36,931 nucleotides of DNA from Halanaerobiales bacterium. GTDB lineage: Bacteria > Bacillota > Halanaerobiia > Halanaerobiales > M55B127. A model generated the notes under the pieces. It saw only the letters and a list, made by a program, of their open reading frames with translations. It was not told the origin of the DNA and did not search any database. Numbering within the stretch: the stretch's first letter is position 1; each line of letters starts with the position of its first letter. Positions 9,084-18,877 of the stretch are shown piece after piece. The translations under genes and the position numbers were made by a program. The stretch lies in assembly GCA_018334565.1 (NCBI GenBank), contig JAGXLU010000007.1, positions 32,886 through 69,816 of the forward strand, given 5' to 3'.

Positions 9084-10352
9084 TTGTTACAGACTTTTAA
9101 AAATATATTCAAAGTCAAAGAATTAAGAAAAAAAGTATTATTTGTATTAGCAATGATGGTTGTATATAGACTGGGTGCTCATATTCCAGTTCCAGGCATT
9201 GATATCAGTATTTTACAGGAACGACTTTTTGCGGGTGGAATTGGAGGAGTTTTCGATTTTCTTGATCTATTCGCTGGTGGAGCATTGAGGAATTTCACCA
9301 TTTTCGCGATGAGTATTACCCCCTATATTACAGCTTCAATTATTCTTAACTTATTAACAGTTGTTATACCCAAACTGGAAGAACTATCCAAGCAGGGTGC
9401 AGAAGGTAGAAAGAAGATAGCTCAGTATACTAGATATGGGACAATTGTACTTGCTGTTATCCAGGCAATTGGAATCACAACTTATATTAATCGGTTTGGA
9501 GCTATTCCTAATCCAACTTTATTTGATTTAATTGTGATTATAGTTAGTTTGACAGCTGGAACCGCTTTTTTGATGTGGTTAGGTGAACAAATTAATGAAA
9601 AGGGTATTGGTAATGGTATTTCTATAATAATTTTTACATCTATTATTTCCAGATTTCCCAGTGACTTTTATGGAACATATGAATTGTTTAGAGCAGGCAG
9701 TATTTCTATCTTGAATATATTATTCTTTATAGTTCTAGCAGTTCTGATTGTTGCGGGTATTATCTTTGTACAGGAAGGTGAAAGAAGAATTCCTGTTCAA
9801 TATTCAAAGAGAATTGTAGGTAGAAAAGTTTATGGGGGCAGAAGCACTCATATTCCCATGAAGGTTAATCAAGCAGGAGTTATACCGGTTATATTTGCTT
9901 CATCTGTACTGCTTTTCCCGGGTGTAATAGCTCAGGTATTACCTTATGATTGGGCAAGTAATGTGGCATCAATGATTCAACCTGGCTCCACCTTATATTT
10001 AATCCTTTATGCATTAATGATCTTATTTTTCACATATTTTTATACAGCAATCACCTTTAATCCAGAAGAGGTAGCCGAAAACATGCAGAAAAATGGTGGG
10101 TTTATTCCGGGAATTAGACCCGGCAAAGCTACCATTAACTATCTAGACAAGATATTGGTAAGGGTTACTCTGGCTGGAGCAGTATTTTTAACCATTGTTG
10201 CCTTGCTGCCTTTTGCTATGGGCCCTCTAACAGGTGTAAATATTAGTTTTGGAGGTACTTCAGTCCTGATTATGACAGGTGTTGCGTTACAAACAATGCA
10301 GCAGATTGAATCACATCTATTAATGAGACATTATGAAGGTTTTATGAAGTAA
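9084..10352 (+). CDS. secY: Protein translocase subunit SecY
   Basis: SecY is the pore of the SecYEG protein-export channel in the cytoplasmic membrane. The 422-residue protein has about ten hydrophobic helices and hallmark segments: GAHIPVPGI near the N terminus, GGALRNFTIFAMSITPYITA in the TM2 region, GIGNGISIIIF, QEGERRIPVQYSKR and the late NGGFIPGIRPGKAT. It starts with TTG one base after the rplO stop, using GAGGTGAT inside rplO as its ribosome site, so it is tightly coupled. Confidence 0.97.
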   Translation: MLQTFKNIFKVKELRKKVLFVLAMMVVYRLGAHIPVPGIDISILQERLFAGGIGGVFDFLDLFAGGALRNFTIFAMSITPYITASIILNLLTVVIPKLEELSKQGAEGRKKIAQYTRYGTIVLAVIQAIGITTYINRFGAIPNPTLFDLIVIIVSLTAGTAFLMWLGEQINEKGIGNGISIIIFTSIISRFPSDFYGTYELFRAGSISILNILFFIVLAVLIVAGIIFVQEGERRIPVQYSKRIVGRKVYGGRSTHIPMKVNQAGVIPVIFASSVLLFPGVIAQVLPYDWASNVASMIQPGSTLYLILYALMILFFTYFYTAITFNPEEVAENMQKNGGFIPGIRPGKATINYLDKILVRVTLAGAVFLTIVALLPFAMGPLTGVNISFGGTSVLIMTGVALQTMQQIESHLLMRHYEGFMK

Positions 10353-10376
10353 TATATAAGTGTAAGGGGGAAAAAG

Positions 10377-11030
10377 ATGAATCTTATAATGCTTGGTTTG
10401 CCGGGGGCAGGTAAGGGTACACAGGCTGATAAAATAAGTTCAAAATATGAAATACCTCATATTTCTACTGGTAATATTTTTAGAAATGCAATAAAAAATG
10501 AAACCAGCCTCGGTAAAAAAGCCAAAAAGATAATTGATTCCGGAAGTCTGGTCCCGGATGAGATTACGAATAACATTGTTCAGGAAAGATTACAAGAAGA
10601 TGATTGTAAGCAAGGATTTATACTAGATGGATTCCCCAGAACTATCAACCAGGCAGAAGCATTAGAACATTTTATGGATAATATGGATAAAAAATTAGAA
10701 TTAGCAATATATATTAATGTAGCGCGAGACGAGTTGATTAAGAGATTGACCATGAGACGAACATGTAAAAATTGTGGTGCTGTTTACCACCTTGAACACA
10801 ATCCACCTGAAAAAAAAGGTATTTGTGATAAATGTGGAGGCAAGTTAATACAGAGGTCAGATGATAAAAAAGAAGTCGTATTACAGAGATTAAAAGTCAA
10901 CGAAGAAAAATTAAAGAGATTGATTGACTTTTATGATAAAAGAGATAAATTAGCTAAAATTAATAGCAATGCAGGTATTGATGAGGTATTTAAAGAGATT
11001 GACCGGATTTTGAAGGAGAAAATTTTATGA
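10377..11030 (+). CDS. adk: Adenylate kinase, long zinc-lid form
   Basis: Adenylate kinase interconverts ATP plus AMP and two ADP. The 217-residue protein has the P loop GLPGAGKGT (residues 7-15), the AMP-site segment [13 protein letters not shown], and a LID with four cysteines (C130, C133, C150, C153) that should hold a structural zinc, as in other Gram-positive long-type enzymes. It follows secY by 24 bases and overlaps map by four bases, the normal Firmicute order. Confidence 0.97.
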   Translation: MNLIMLGLPGAGKGTQADKISSKYEIPHISTGNIFRNAIKNETSLGKKAKKIIDSGSLVPDEITNNIVQERLQEDDCKQGFILDGFPRTINQAEALEHFMDNMDKKLELAIYINVARDELIKRLTMRRTCKNCGAVYHLEHNPPEKKGICDKCGGKLIQRSDDKKEVVLQRLKVNEEKLKRLIDFYDKRDKLAKINSNAGIDEVFKEIDRILKEKIL

Positions 11031-11776
11031 TAATCTTAAAATCAAAACGTGAGATCCAAATAATGAGAGATGCCAATAAAATAGTTGCACAAACTCATGA
11101 GTACCTTAAAGAGCTAATTAAGCCCGGTATTTCTACAAAAGAAATAGATGAAAAGGGCGAACAATTTATTAGAAAACAAGGTGCAAAGCCATCCTTTAAA
11201 GGGTACATGGGTTATCCGGCTGCAATATGTATATCTATAAATGATGAGGTTGTACATGGCATTCCCCGCTCTGATAGATACTTAAAAGAAGGAGATATAG
11301 TCAGCCTCGATATTGGAACATATTATGAGGGATTTAATGGTGATGCTGCACGTACATTTGCTGTAGGAGAAATATCAGATGAAGCGAAAAAATTAATGGA
11401 TGTAACTGAAAAATCTTTAGAGAAAGCTATAAACAAGGCCTTATGTAATAATCGTTTATCTGATATATCCAATGCAGTACAAACTTATGTGGAAGAAAAT
11501 AATTTCTCTGTGGTAAGAGAATATGTTGGTCATGGTGTTGGTCGAGACTTACATGAAGCACCGCAAATTCCTAACTTTGGTAAACCCGGCCGGGGGCCAA
11601 TTCTAAAAGAGGGCATGACCTTAGCAATTGAACCGATGGTAAACACTGGAAACTTTAAGGTTAAGACTTTAGATGATGATTGGACGGTAGTAACACTAGA
11701 TGGAAGCCTATCTGCTCATTTTGAACATTCTATAGCTATAACGAAAAATGGACCAAAAATACTGAGCAGTTTGTAA
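11027..11776 (+). CDS. map: Methionine aminopeptidase, type I
   Basis: This enzyme removes the initiator methionine from new proteins. The 249-residue product has all the metal ligands expected of the pita-bread fold: D95 ([19 protein letters not shown]), D106, H169 ([13 protein letters not shown]), E202 (AIEPMV) and E233 (HFEHSIAIT). The start is an ATG overlapping the adk stop (ATGA). The KOW-type L14e-like gene that some Clostridia have between map and infA is not present. Confidence 0.97.
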   Translation: MIILKSKREIQIMRDANKIVAQTHEYLKELIKPGISTKEIDEKGEQFIRKQGAKPSFKGYMGYPAAICISINDEVVHGIPRSDRYLKEGDIVSLDIGTYYEGFNGDAARTFAVGEISDEAKKLMDVTEKSLEKAINKALCNNRLSDISNAVQTYVEENNFSVVREYVGHGVGRDLHEAPQIPNFGKPGRGPILKEGMTLAIEPMVNTGNFKVKTLDDDWTVVTLDGSLSAHFEHSIAITKNGPKILSSL

Positions 11777-11786
11777 TCACTATAGT

Positions 11787-11816
11787 TTGTGTATAATGTA
11801 TGGTTTATGATATAAT
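11787..11816 (+). promoter_or_regulatory. Probable sigma-A promoter before infA
   Basis: TTGTGT (11787-11792), an 18-base spacer and a consensus TATAAT (11811-11816) lie in the 87-base gap between map and infA, the largest gap of the ribosomal cluster after that between tuf and rpsJ. A second TATAAT at 11792-11797 may add to it. This would give infA-rpmJ-rpsM-rpsK-rpsD-rpoA-rplQ its own start point. Confidence 0.5.
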
Positions 11817-11863
11817 ATAATTTAGGCTATATAAGTAAGAAAAACGAGGAGGCTATCAAATAC

Positions 11864-12088
11864 ATGGCTAAGGAAGAACCTATTGAAGTTCAAGGTACGG
11901 TTATTGAGCCATTGCCGAATGCCAAATTTAGAGTAGAGCTGGAAAACGGGCATAAGGTGTTGGCCCATGTTTCAGGCAAAATGAGGATGAATTATATAAG
12001 GATTTTGCCTGGAGATAAGGTTACTATTGAACTTTCACCATATGATTTAAGTCGTGGAAGGATTACTTACCGTCATAAAGCAAAATAA
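11864..12088 (+). CDS. infA: Translation initiation factor IF-1
   Basis: IF-1 is an OB-fold protein that binds the A site of the 30S subunit during initiation. The 74-residue protein includes [40 protein letters not shown] and [13 protein letters not shown], closely matching the family. The start is ATG after GAGGAGG. It is two residues longer than the common 72-residue form, through the N-terminal AKEEP. Confidence 0.97.
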   Translation: MAKEEPIEVQGTVIEPLPNAKFRVELENGHKVLAHVSGKMRMNYIRILPGDKVTIELSPYDLSRGRITYRHKAK

Positions 12089-12110
12089 TTTGCTTAAGGA
12101 GGGATGAAAG

Positions 12111-12224
12111 GTGAAGGTAAGAGCGTCAGTTAAACCAATTTGTGATAAATGTAAAGTAATAAAACGTAATGGTAAGGTTATGGTGATTTGTGAAAATCCC
12201 AAGCATAAACAGCGTCAAGGATAA
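12111..12224 (+). CDS. rpmJ: 50S ribosomal protein L36, zinc-binding form
   Basis: This small gene encodes 37 residues, beginning [20 protein letters not shown] and ending with [10 protein letters not shown]36 is the smallest 50S protein and the cysteines C11, C14 and C27 with H32 form its zinc site. The start is GTG at 12111, supported by AAGGAGGG at 12096-12103 and by the invariant MKVR(A/P)SVK start of the family. It lies in its usual place between infA and rpsM. Confidence 0.96.
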   Translation: MKVRASVKPICDKCKVIKRNGKVMVICENPKHKQRQG

Positions 12225-12250
12225 AATATTATTGTTGGAGGTGTAAAATA

Positions 12251-12637
12251 TTGGCACGTATTGAAGGTGTTGATTTACCAAGAAATAAGAGGGTGGAAAT
12301 TGGCCTAACATATATATATGGGATTGGTCGTTCTTCATCTCAAGATATTTTAGAAAATGCAAGTGTAGATTTTGATACAAGGGTAAAAGATCTAACTGAA
12401 GCAGAAATCAGTAAGATCAGAAAAGAAATTGACAAATACCCTGTAGAAGGAGAATTACGTCGAGAAGTAAGGGCAAATATAAAGAGATTGAAAGATATTG
12501 GAAGCTATCGTGGTTTGAGACACCGCAGAGGTCTTCCCGTGAGGGGTCAAAGAACAAGAACAAATGCTAGAACACGTAAAGGCCCTAAAAAAACAGTTGG
12601 AGCTAAACGCAGTAAAGCCCCTGCTGTCAAAAAATAA
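12251..12637 (+). CDS. rpsM: 30S ribosomal protein S13
   Basis: S13 lies at the top of the 30S head and contacts L5 and P-site tRNA. The 128-residue product starts [20 protein letters not shown] and contains the helix-two-turn-helix area [14 protein letters not shown] and the C-terminal [20 protein letters not shown]. The initiation codon is TTG at 12251 behind GGAGGTG; the family N terminus fixes this choice. Confidence 0.96.
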   Translation: MARIEGVDLPRNKRVEIGLTYIYGIGRSSSQDILENASVDFDTRVKDLTEAEISKIRKEIDKYPVEGELRREVRANIKRLKDIGSYRGLRHRRGLPVRGQRTRTNARTRKGPKKTVGAKRSKAPAVKK

Positions 12638-12660
12638 ATAAGTGATTAGGAGGTATATTG

Positions 12661-13056
12661 ATGGCTAAGACCAAGAAAAAAAGAGGTCGTGCTAAGAAGA
12701 AAAAAATAAACGTTGATAGTGGAATCGTCCACATTAAATCAACATTTAATAATACTATAATTACAGTAACTGATAAAGAAGGCAATGTAATCCTTTGGCA
12801 TAGTGCCGGGAAAGCCGGTTATGAAGGCTCAAGAAAAAGCACACCCTTTGCAGCTCAAATTGCAGCAGAGGAAGCTGCCCAGGAAGCCAAAGATTTAGGA
12901 TTAAATTCTGTTGAAATATATGTAAAAGGGCCCGGATCTGGACGTGAATCAGCCATTAGATCGATCCAGGCTACAGGTATAGATGTTAGTTTAATTAAAG
13001 ATATAACCCCTATTCCTCATAATGGATGTCGTCCTCCCAAAAGGAGAAGGGTATAA
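12661..13056 (+). CDS. rpsK: 30S ribosomal protein S11
   Basis: S11 lies on the 30S platform near the Shine-Dalgarno helix. The 131-residue product has a basic start ([20 protein letters not shown]), [20 protein letters not shown], and ends with [18 protein letters not shown], the invariant C terminus. ATG 12661 is favoured over the preceding TTG at 12658. The ribosome site is AGGAGGTA. Confidence 0.96.
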   Translation: MAKTKKKRGRAKKKKINVDSGIVHIKSTFNNTIITVTDKEGNVILWHSAGKAGYEGSRKSTPFAAQIAAEEAAQEAKDLGLNSVEIYVKGPGSGRESAIRSIQATGIDVSLIKDITPIPHNGCRPPKRRRV

Positions 13057-13098
13057 TAATAAGTTTTATTTTGAAGTAGAACATGGAGGTGTAAAAAA

Positions 13099-13731
13099 TT
13101 GTCAAGATATACAGGTTCAGTATGTAAATTATGTCGAACTGAAGGTGAAAAACTATATCTTAAAGGTGCACGTTGCTATAGTGACAAGTGTGCATTTGAA
13201 AGAAAGCCGAATACGCCTGGCCAACAGGGACAGGGTAGACGAAGAAGAAAGGTCTCTGAATATGGATTACAGCTCAGAGAAAAACAAAAAGTAAGAAGAA
13301 TTTATGGATTACAGGAGAATAAATTTCATAAATATTTTAAAGAAGCAGAAAGAGATAATGGAATTACTGGGGAAGTATTTTTACAACTACTGGAAAGAAG
13401 ACTTGATAATGTAGTTTATAGAATGAGTTTAGCCCGCTCTAGAAATGAAGCAAGGCAGCTTGTTTTACACGGTCATTTTGAAGTCAATGGGAGAAGGGTA
13501 AATATTCCTTCTTATATAATACAGGAGAATGATCAGATAAATGTTAAAGAAGCCAGTTTAAAGAAAGATATATTCCAGGAAATAATTGAAGTCAATTCTA
13601 ATCTAACTCCACCTGAATGGGTGACTGTAGATTTAGAAAATGGAGCAGGATCCGTAGTATCAATGCCTACAAGAGAGGATATTCAATATCCAGTTGAGGA
13701 ACATTTAATCGTTGAGTTTTATTCAAGGTAA
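13099..13731 (+). CDS. rpsD: 30S ribosomal protein S4, four-cysteine form
   Basis: S4 is a primary 16S binder and, in enteric bacteria, the repressor of the alpha operon. The 210-residue product begins [20 protein letters not shown] and has four cysteines (C9, C12, C26, C31) in the arrangement of zinc-type S4 proteins. The S4 RNA-binding domain [20 protein letters not shown] is in the middle. The start codon is TTG at 13099 after GGAGGTG. Confidence 0.96.
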   Translation: MSRYTGSVCKLCRTEGEKLYLKGARCYSDKCAFERKPNTPGQQGQGRRRRKVSEYGLQLREKQKVRRIYGLQENKFHKYFKEAERDNGITGEVFLQLLERRLDNVVYRMSLARSRNEARQLVLHGHFEVNGRRVNIPSYIIQENDQINVKEASLKKDIFQEIIEVNSNLTPPEWVTVDLENGAGSVVSMPTREDIQYPVEEHLIVEFYSR

Positions 13732-13784
13732 TTTGCTCAGTCCTCAGATTTTTATAGACAAGATATAAGGAGGTTTTAAAGTTA

Positions 13785-14729
13785 ATGATAGAGATAGAAA
13801 AACCTCAAATAGAGAGGCTTAAAAGTTCAGATAGATATGGAGAATTCGAAATCTCTCCTCTTGAGAGAGGTTATGGCATAACTCTTGGAAATTCTCTACG
13901 CAGGATACTGCTTTCTTCTTTACCTGGGGCTGCTATTACTTCTATTAAGATAGAGGGTGTACAGCATGAATTTTCCTCAATAGAAGGTGTCAAAGAAGAT
14001 GTTACAGGAATCGTTTTAAATTTAAAGGAAGTTGTCTTAAGATATAAAGGTGAAGAAAAACAGACAATGAATTTAAATGTGGATAGTAAAGGAGAAGTAA
14101 CAGCTGGTGATTTCAGAACCTCAGGTGAAGTTGAAATTATCAATCCTGATCATCATATAGCTACCCTGGCTGAAGACGGCAAAATAATGATGGAAGTAAC
14201 CGTTGAGGGTGGGCGAGGATATGTAGTTGCAGAAGAGAATAAAAAGAACTTCGATAAAATTATTGGATTAATTCCTATGGACTCTTCTTTTAGTCCTATT
14301 GAAAGAGCTAATTTTAGAGTTGAAAACACAAGGGTAGGTCAGGTAACTGACTATGATCGACTCGTAATGGAAGTTGAAACTAACGGCAGTATCACACCTG
14401 ATGATGCTATAAGCCTAGCGGCCAAGATCATGGTAGAACACCTTGAATTGTTCATTAATTTAACAGATGAGATAGAAGATGTTGAAATAATGGTGGAACA
14501 GGAAGAAGAAGAACAAAATAAAGTATTGGATACAACCATTGAAGAATTAGAACTATCAGTACGCTCTTCAAACTGTCTTAAAAGAGCTGGCATAAATGAT
14601 GTGGGTGAACTGGTAGAAAAAAATGAAGATGATTTGATGAATGTAAGAAATCTCGGTAAAAAATCTTTACAGGAGATAAAAGACAAATTAGATGAATTAG
14701 ATCTTGATCTTAAAGAACCAGAGGTTTAA
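13785..14729 (+). CDS. rpoA: DNA-directed RNA polymerase subunit alpha
   Basis: The alpha subunit nucleates RNA polymerase assembly and touches upstream promoter DNA and activators. The 314-residue product has the N-terminal dimerisation domain ([40 protein letters not shown]), an acidic linker (EQEEEEQNK, about residues 237-245) and the C-terminal helix-hairpin-helix domain with [20 protein letters not shown] and [18 protein letters not shown]. Normal length and normal alpha operon position. Confidence 0.97.
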   Translation: MIEIEKPQIERLKSSDRYGEFEISPLERGYGITLGNSLRRILLSSLPGAAITSIKIEGVQHEFSSIEGVKEDVTGIVLNLKEVVLRYKGEEKQTMNLNVDSKGEVTAGDFRTSGEVEIINPDHHIATLAEDGKIMMEVTVEGGRGYVVAEENKKNFDKIIGLIPMDSSFSPIERANFRVENTRVGQVTDYDRLVMEVETNGSITPDDAISLAAKIMVEHLELFINLTDEIEDVEIMVEQEEEEQNKVLDTTIEELELSVRSSNCLKRAGINDVGELVEKNEDDLMNVRNLGKKSLQEIKDKLDELDLDLKEPEV

Positions 14730-14745
14730 AGGAGGTAGATTTAAA

Positions 14746-15093
14746 TTGGCGAAGCGAAGACTAGGTAAAAAAAGTTCTCATAGGAAAGCTATTTTTAAGA
14801 ATCAGTTGATAAGCTTATATAAAAATGATCAGATAAAAACAACCCTGCCTAAAGCCAAAGAATTAAGTCCAATTGCTGAGAAGTTAATAACTACAGCGAA
14901 AAATAATGATGTAAACTCAAGAAGAAAAGCGATGAGTGTATTAACTGATAAAAAAGCTGTGGAAAGGCTTTTTGACGTAATAGCACCCCGCTATAATGAA
15001 AGACAGGGCGGTTATACGCAAATTATCAAGTTATATCCTAGACGTGGAGATTCTTCTGAAATGGCATTACTTAGGCTGGTTGAAGAAGAATAA
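14746..15093 (+). CDS. rplQ: 50S ribosomal protein L17
   Basis: L17 lies near the tunnel exit. The 115-residue protein contains LGKKSSHRKAIFKNQLISLY and TTLPKAKELSPIAEKLIT, then a C-terminal QIIKLYPRRGDSSEMALLRL, all standard. The start is TTG at 14746 behind AAAGGAGG, just after the rpoA stop; a longer in-frame opening from 14704 overlaps rpoA and has no family support. It closes the alpha operon; ecfA1 follows after 31 bases. Confidence 0.95.
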   Translation: MAKRRLGKKSSHRKAIFKNQLISLYKNDQIKTTLPKAKELSPIAEKLITTAKNNDVNSRRKAMSVLTDKKAVERLFDVIAPRYNERQGGYTQIIKLYPRRGDSSEMALLRLVEEE

Positions 15094-15124
15094 TTATCTT
15101 TAGACAATTTAGTAGGTGTAATTA

Positions 15125-15940
15125 ATGAGTTTATTGGATGTCATAGGTGTTGAATTTAAATATCATGGTCAACCTGAACCAGCTTTAAAAAATATAAATT
15201 TTAAAGTAAAACAAGGCGATTTCATTTCTATAATAGGTGCAAATGGTTCCGGCAAATCTACTTTAGCCAAGCTTTTAAATGTGTTATTAAAGCCTAATAA
15301 AGGCGATATATTAGTTGAAGAAATCAATACAAAAGAAAAAGAAAAAATATGGGATATAAGAAAAAATGTTGGAATGGTTTTTCAAAATCCTGATAACCAA
15401 ATTGTAGCCACAATGGTAGAAGATGATGTGGCTTTTGGACTCGAGAATATTGCAATACCCTCTGCTGAAATTAGAAAAAGAGTTGATCATGCCTTAAAAC
15501 TAGTAAATTTAGATGGTTATGAAAGTCATGAAACCCATAAGTTATCGGGAGGGCAAAAACAAAGGCTGGCTATTGCTGGTATTATTGCAATGGAACCCAG
15601 CTGTATAGTTTTAGATGAACCTACTGCAATGCTGGATCCACAGGGAAGAAAAGAAGTAATAGACACAATTAAATTTTTAAACAAAGAAAAAGGCATTACA
15701 ATCATTCTCATTACCCATTTTATGGAGGAAGCAACTGTAGCTGATCGGGTTTATGTTATGAATGAAGGAGAGATTAAATTACAGGGTTCACCTACTGAAA
15801 TTTTTAGAGAGATAGACTATTTAAGAAGTATTAACCTAGATGTTCCCGTTGTAGTGGAAGTGGCCAATGGGCTTAAAAAAGAGGGTATTAACATTCCTGA
15901 TATTCTTACAATTGATGGGTTGGTGGATGCTTTATGTTAA
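15125..15940 (+). CDS. ecfA1: ECF transporter ATPase subunit A1
   Basis: This is one of two ATPases that power the shared energy-coupling factor module for vitamin and metal uptake by different S components. The 271-residue protein has Walker A GANGSGKST (38-46), the Q loop, signature LSGGQKQR (140-147) and Walker B IVLDEP (161-166), with the switch histidine in LITHFMEEA. The paired gene ecfA2 overlaps its 3' end by seven bases and ecfT follows, the common Firmicute arrangement next to the ribosomal cluster. Confidence 0.95.
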   Translation: MSLLDVIGVEFKYHGQPEPALKNINFKVKQGDFISIIGANGSGKSTLAKLLNVLLKPNKGDILVEEINTKEKEKIWDIRKNVGMVFQNPDNQIVATMVEDDVAFGLENIAIPSAEIRKRVDHALKLVNLDGYESHETHKLSGGQKQRLAIAGIIAMEPSCIVLDEPTAMLDPQGRKEVIDTIKFLNKEKGITIILITHFMEEATVADRVYVMNEGEIKLQGSPTEIFREIDYLRSINLDVPVVVEVANGLKKEGINIPDILTIDGLVDALC

Positions 15941-16794
15941 TTGAGTTAAAAAATGTAACCCATATTTATAATCAAAAACAGGGCATAAAGGCTTTAGACA
16001 ATATTAATTTAAAGATAGATGAACATGATTTTATAGGGATAGTGGGTCATACAGGATCTGGCAAGACGACTTTAGTACAGATGTTTAATAGTTTGATCAA
16101 ACCTACTTCTGGAGAAATTTTTGTTGACGGCATTAAAACCACTAAAAAAAATGTTGATCTAAACCGTGTAAGACAAATAGTAGGGTTAGTATTTCAGTAT
16201 CCAGAACATCAATTGTTTGAAGAAACCGTATATAAAGATGTGGCCTTTGGACCAAATAATTTAAAATTAAAAAAAGATGAAATAGATAAAAGGGTCAAAG
16301 TGGCCCTGGATTTAGCTGGTTTAGATTTTGAAGAATTTAAGGACAGATCTCCTTTTAATCTTTCAGGAGGTCAGCAGCGAAGGGTTGCTATTGCAGGTGT
16401 ATTAGCAATGCGGCCTCGTGTATTAATTTTAGATGAACCCTCAGCTGGATTAGATCCTCAGGGTAGAGAAAAACTCAAAGCCCTATTAAAGAGGCTGCAT
16501 AAGAATTATAATATTACTATCATATTGATTTCACATCGGATGGAGGAAATCACACAATTATCAAATAGAGTCATAGTGATGGATCATGGTAAAATAGTTT
16601 TAAATGGGTCTCCCAAAGAAGTATTCAGCTATAAAGAAAAACTTGAAAGTTTATCCTTGGAATTGCCTGAGATCACGGAGATACTTTTCAGATTAAGAGA
16701 AAGAGGTTGTGATATTAGAACCGATATCTTCACAGTAGAAGAGGCGGTTGAGGAAATTACTAAGTTAATGGGGAGCCAAAAAGATGCTAACTGA
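15934..16794 (+). CDS. ecfA2: ECF transporter ATPase subunit A2
   Basis: The second ATPase of the ECF module, 286 residues. Walker A is GHTGSGKTT (38-46), the Q-loop segment is VFQYPEHQLFEETV, the signature is LSGGQQRR (143-150), and Walker B VLILDEP (163-169) is followed by AGLDPQGR. The FQYPEHQLFE segment is typical of EcfA2 compared with FQNPDNQIVA in EcfA1, so the A1/A2 assignment is well supported. It overlaps ecfA1 by 7 bases and ecfT by 11. Confidence 0.95.
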   Translation: MLIELKNVTHIYNQKQGIKALDNINLKIDEHDFIGIVGHTGSGKTTLVQMFNSLIKPTSGEIFVDGIKTTKKNVDLNRVRQIVGLVFQYPEHQLFEETVYKDVAFGPNNLKLKKDEIDKRVKVALDLAGLDFEEFKDRSPFNLSGGQQRRVAIAGVLAMRPRVLILDEPSAGLDPQGREKLKALLKRLHKNYNITIILISHRMEEITQLSNRVIVMDHGKIVLNGSPKEVFSYKEKLESLSLELPEITEILFRLRERGCDIRTDIFTVEEAVEEITKLMGSQKDAN

Positions 16795-17575
16795 TATCAC
16801 AATTGGTCAATATGTACACGGGAATTCTATAGTACACATCTTAGACCCGCGTATCAAAATAATAATTACTATCATATTGATTACCAGCCTTTTTCTTATC
16901 GGTAATTTTTGGGGATTTGCGATTTTTTTAGTCTTTATTTTATTAATTATCAAATTATCACAGTTGCCTGTCAAAAAGGTATTAAAAGGTTTAAAACCTA
17001 TCTTATTTTTAGTTTCATTAACTGTTATTTTACACATCTTTATGACCCGCGGCGGAGAGCTGTTATTTGAGTGGAAATTTATAAGGATTGAAAGCGAAGG
17101 TTTGTACACAGGTACATTTATGGCCAGCCGGATCTTACTATTGATTATGTTTACTTCTCTTTTAACCTTGACAACATCGCCACTTAAGCTGACAGATGGA
17201 ATAGAATATATATTAAAACCATTAAAAAGGTTTGGAATTCCGGCTAGTGAAATTTCGATGATGATGACTATTGCTTTAAGGTTTATTCCTACTCTTATGG
17301 AAGAAGCAGAAAAGATCATGAAAGCTCAAAAAGCCAGAGGTGCTGATTTTGAAAGTGGTAATTTAATCCAGAGAGCTAAAAATCTGATTCCTCTTTTAGT
17401 ACCTCTTTTTATAAGTGCTTTTAGACGAGCTGATGAACTTGCTTTAGCTATGGAGTCACGCTGTTATCAGGGTGGTAAAGAGAGGACCCGTCTACATGTA
17501 ATGAAGATTAAAAGAAGAGATGTAACAGCTATGATTTTATCAATAGCTCTGGCAGTAACTGTAAGCTTTTTTTAG
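16784..17575 (+). CDS. ecfT: ECF transporter transmembrane subunit T
   Basis: EcfT is the membrane scaffold that couples the two ATPases to exchangeable substrate-binding S components. The 263-residue protein starts MLTDITIGQYVHGNSIVHIL, followed by DPRIKI, has several hydrophobic helices and carries the coupling motifs KAQKARGADF and the related AMESRCYQGG; the second has SRC where ARG is common. No S component gene lies next to it, consistent with a group II, shared module. Confidence 0.93.
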   Translation: MLTDITIGQYVHGNSIVHILDPRIKIIITIILITSLFLIGNFWGFAIFLVFILLIIKLSQLPVKKVLKGLKPILFLVSLTVILHIFMTRGGELLFEWKFIRIESEGLYTGTFMASRILLLIMFTSLLTLTTSPLKLTDGIEYILKPLKRFGIPASEISMMMTIALRFIPTLMEEAEKIMKAQKARGADFESGNLIQRAKNLIPLLVPLFISAFRRADELALAMESRCYQGGKERTRLHVMKIKRRDVTAMILSIALAVTVSFF

Positions 17576-17585
17576 GAGTATTAAT

Positions 17586-18323
17586 ATGAATTTTTATAAA
17601 ATTATTCTTGAATATGAAGGTACTAATTACAATGGCTGGCAGCGTCAAAAAAATACAGATAATACAATTCAGCAGATTATGGAAGATAAATTAAAATTGA
17701 TCAATAAGAGCCCAGTAAATGCCATTTCAGCCGGACGTACTGATGCTGGTGTTCACGCAAGAGCACAGGTTGTTAACTTTAAATTAGATGTTGATATACC
17801 TATAAAAAGAGTACCGGCCGCATTAAATAGTGTCTTACCCAATAATATAATATGTAAAGGAGCACAAAAAGTTAATCCCGAGTTTCATTCCCGTTATGAT
17901 GCTCTGGGTAAATTTTACCGATACAGATTAAGTAACAACAATTATGCTTCTGTTTTCACCCGCAATTATGTTTATAATATTAAAAGTTTTATTGATTTTC
18001 AAAAGATAAGAAAAGCAGCCCCGTTATTAGTGGGTACCCACGATTTTGCTTCCTTTCAAAATAGTGGGAGTGATGTATCAAAAACGGTAAGAACTATTAA
18101 AAAAATAGATATTATAGATACAGGAGAAGAATATCATTTTGATATCAAGGGCAGTGGGTTTTTATATAAAATGGTCCGGATTATGATGGGTACTTTCATA
18201 GAAATTGGCCAGGGTAAAATTAAACTGGATGAGCTTGAAAAGATTATAGATGGTCAAAAGCGTCACAGGGCTGGATTTACAGCCCCAGCCAAGGGTCTTA
18301 CTTTAATGAAGGTATATTATTAG
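17586..18323 (+). CDS. truA: tRNA pseudouridine synthase A
   Basis: TruA forms pseudouridine at positions 38-40 of the tRNA anticodon stem. The 245-residue enzyme has the N-terminal IILEYEGTNYNGWQRQ, the catalytic loop AGRTDAGVHARAQV with the nucleophile D53, and the later GTHDFASFQNSG and GSGFLYKMVRIMMGTFIEIG motifs. It follows ecfT by 10 bases, as in many Firmicutes, and ends the run started at the ribosomal cluster. Confidence 0.96.
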   Translation: MNFYKIILEYEGTNYNGWQRQKNTDNTIQQIMEDKLKLINKSPVNAISAGRTDAGVHARAQVVNFKLDVDIPIKRVPAALNSVLPNNIICKGAQKVNPEFHSRYDALGKFYRYRLSNNNYASVFTRNYVYNIKSFIDFQKIRKAAPLLVGTHDFASFQNSGSDVSKTVRTIKKIDIIDTGEEYHFDIKGSGFLYKMVRIMMGTFIEIGQGKIKLDELEKIIDGQKRHRAGFTAPAKGLTLMKVYY

Positions 18324-18327
18324 GTCC

Positions 18328-18356
18328 TTGACATGGTTGAAAAATTGTAATAGAAT
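18328..18356 (+). promoter_or_regulatory. Strong sigma-A promoter for rplM-rpsI
   Basis: A perfect TTGACA (18328-18333), a 17-base spacer and TAGAAT (18351-18356) lie in the 99-base gap after truA. The predicted transcript would begin near 18363, leaving a leader of about 60 bases before the rplM start at 18423. No known L13 leader structure was recognised in that stretch. Confidence 0.75.
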
Positions 18357-18422
18357 TAATTTGGATAATTTTATGAAAAAATGGTAGATAAATATTAATA
18401 TAGATATTAAGGAGGGATAGAG

Positions 18423-18851
18423 ATGACAACATATATGGCAAAACCTAATGAAGTTGAAAAAAAATGGTATGTCGTTGATGCTGAAGATAAAACCTTAGGC
18501 AGATTGGCCTCCAAAATTGCTACGGTATTAAGGGGGAAACACAAACCGGAGTATACACCTCATGTGGACACCGGAGATTTTGTAATCGTCATTAATTCTG
18601 ATAAGGTAAGATTAACTGGAAACAAATGGGATCAAAAAAATCATTATAAACATAGTCAATATCCAGGTGGACTAAAAACCATCACCTATAGAGATCTTAA
18701 AAAGAAGAATCCTAATGAAATTATTAGACATGCGGTTAAAGGTATGGTGCCCAGCAATAAATTGGGCAAAAAAATGATGAAAAAGCTTAAAATATATAAT
18801 AGGCCTGATCATCCACATCAGGCTCAAAAACCGCAGGAATTAGAATTTTAA
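18423..18851 (+). CDS. rplM: 50S ribosomal protein L13
   Basis: L13 is an early-assembling 50S protein. The 142-residue product has [20 protein letters not shown], the segment [40 protein letters not shown] and [13 protein letters not shown] near the C terminus. ATG 18423 follows AAGGAGGG. It pairs with rpsI 26 bases downstream, an arrangement conserved across bacteria. Confidence 0.97.
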   Translation: MTTYMAKPNEVEKKWYVVDAEDKTLGRLASKIATVLRGKHKPEYTPHVDTGDFVIVINSDKVRLTGNKWDQKNHYKHSQYPGGLKTITYRDLKKKNPNEIIRHAVKGMVPSNKLGKKMMKKLKIYNRPDHPHQAQKPQELEF

Positions 18852-18877
18852 ACCTAATTAAGAAAGGAGGAAGTTAG

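Noticed and set aside
11777-11863. Looked for the KOW-domain (L14e-like) gene sometimes found between map and infA
   Set aside because: Only 87 bases are available and they hold a promoter-like pair of boxes; no start with a suitable frame exists.
13022-13294. A 90-codon opening that overlaps the end of rpsK and the start of rpsD
   Set aside because: rpsK and rpsD have clear family matches in other frames and this translation matches nothing I know.
16807-17319. A 170-codon opening on the minus strand inside ecfT
   Set aside because: It is antisense to a well-supported membrane protein gene and its own translation is low in recognisable motifs; no ribosome site stands out. It is a shadow of the hydrophobic codons on the other strand.
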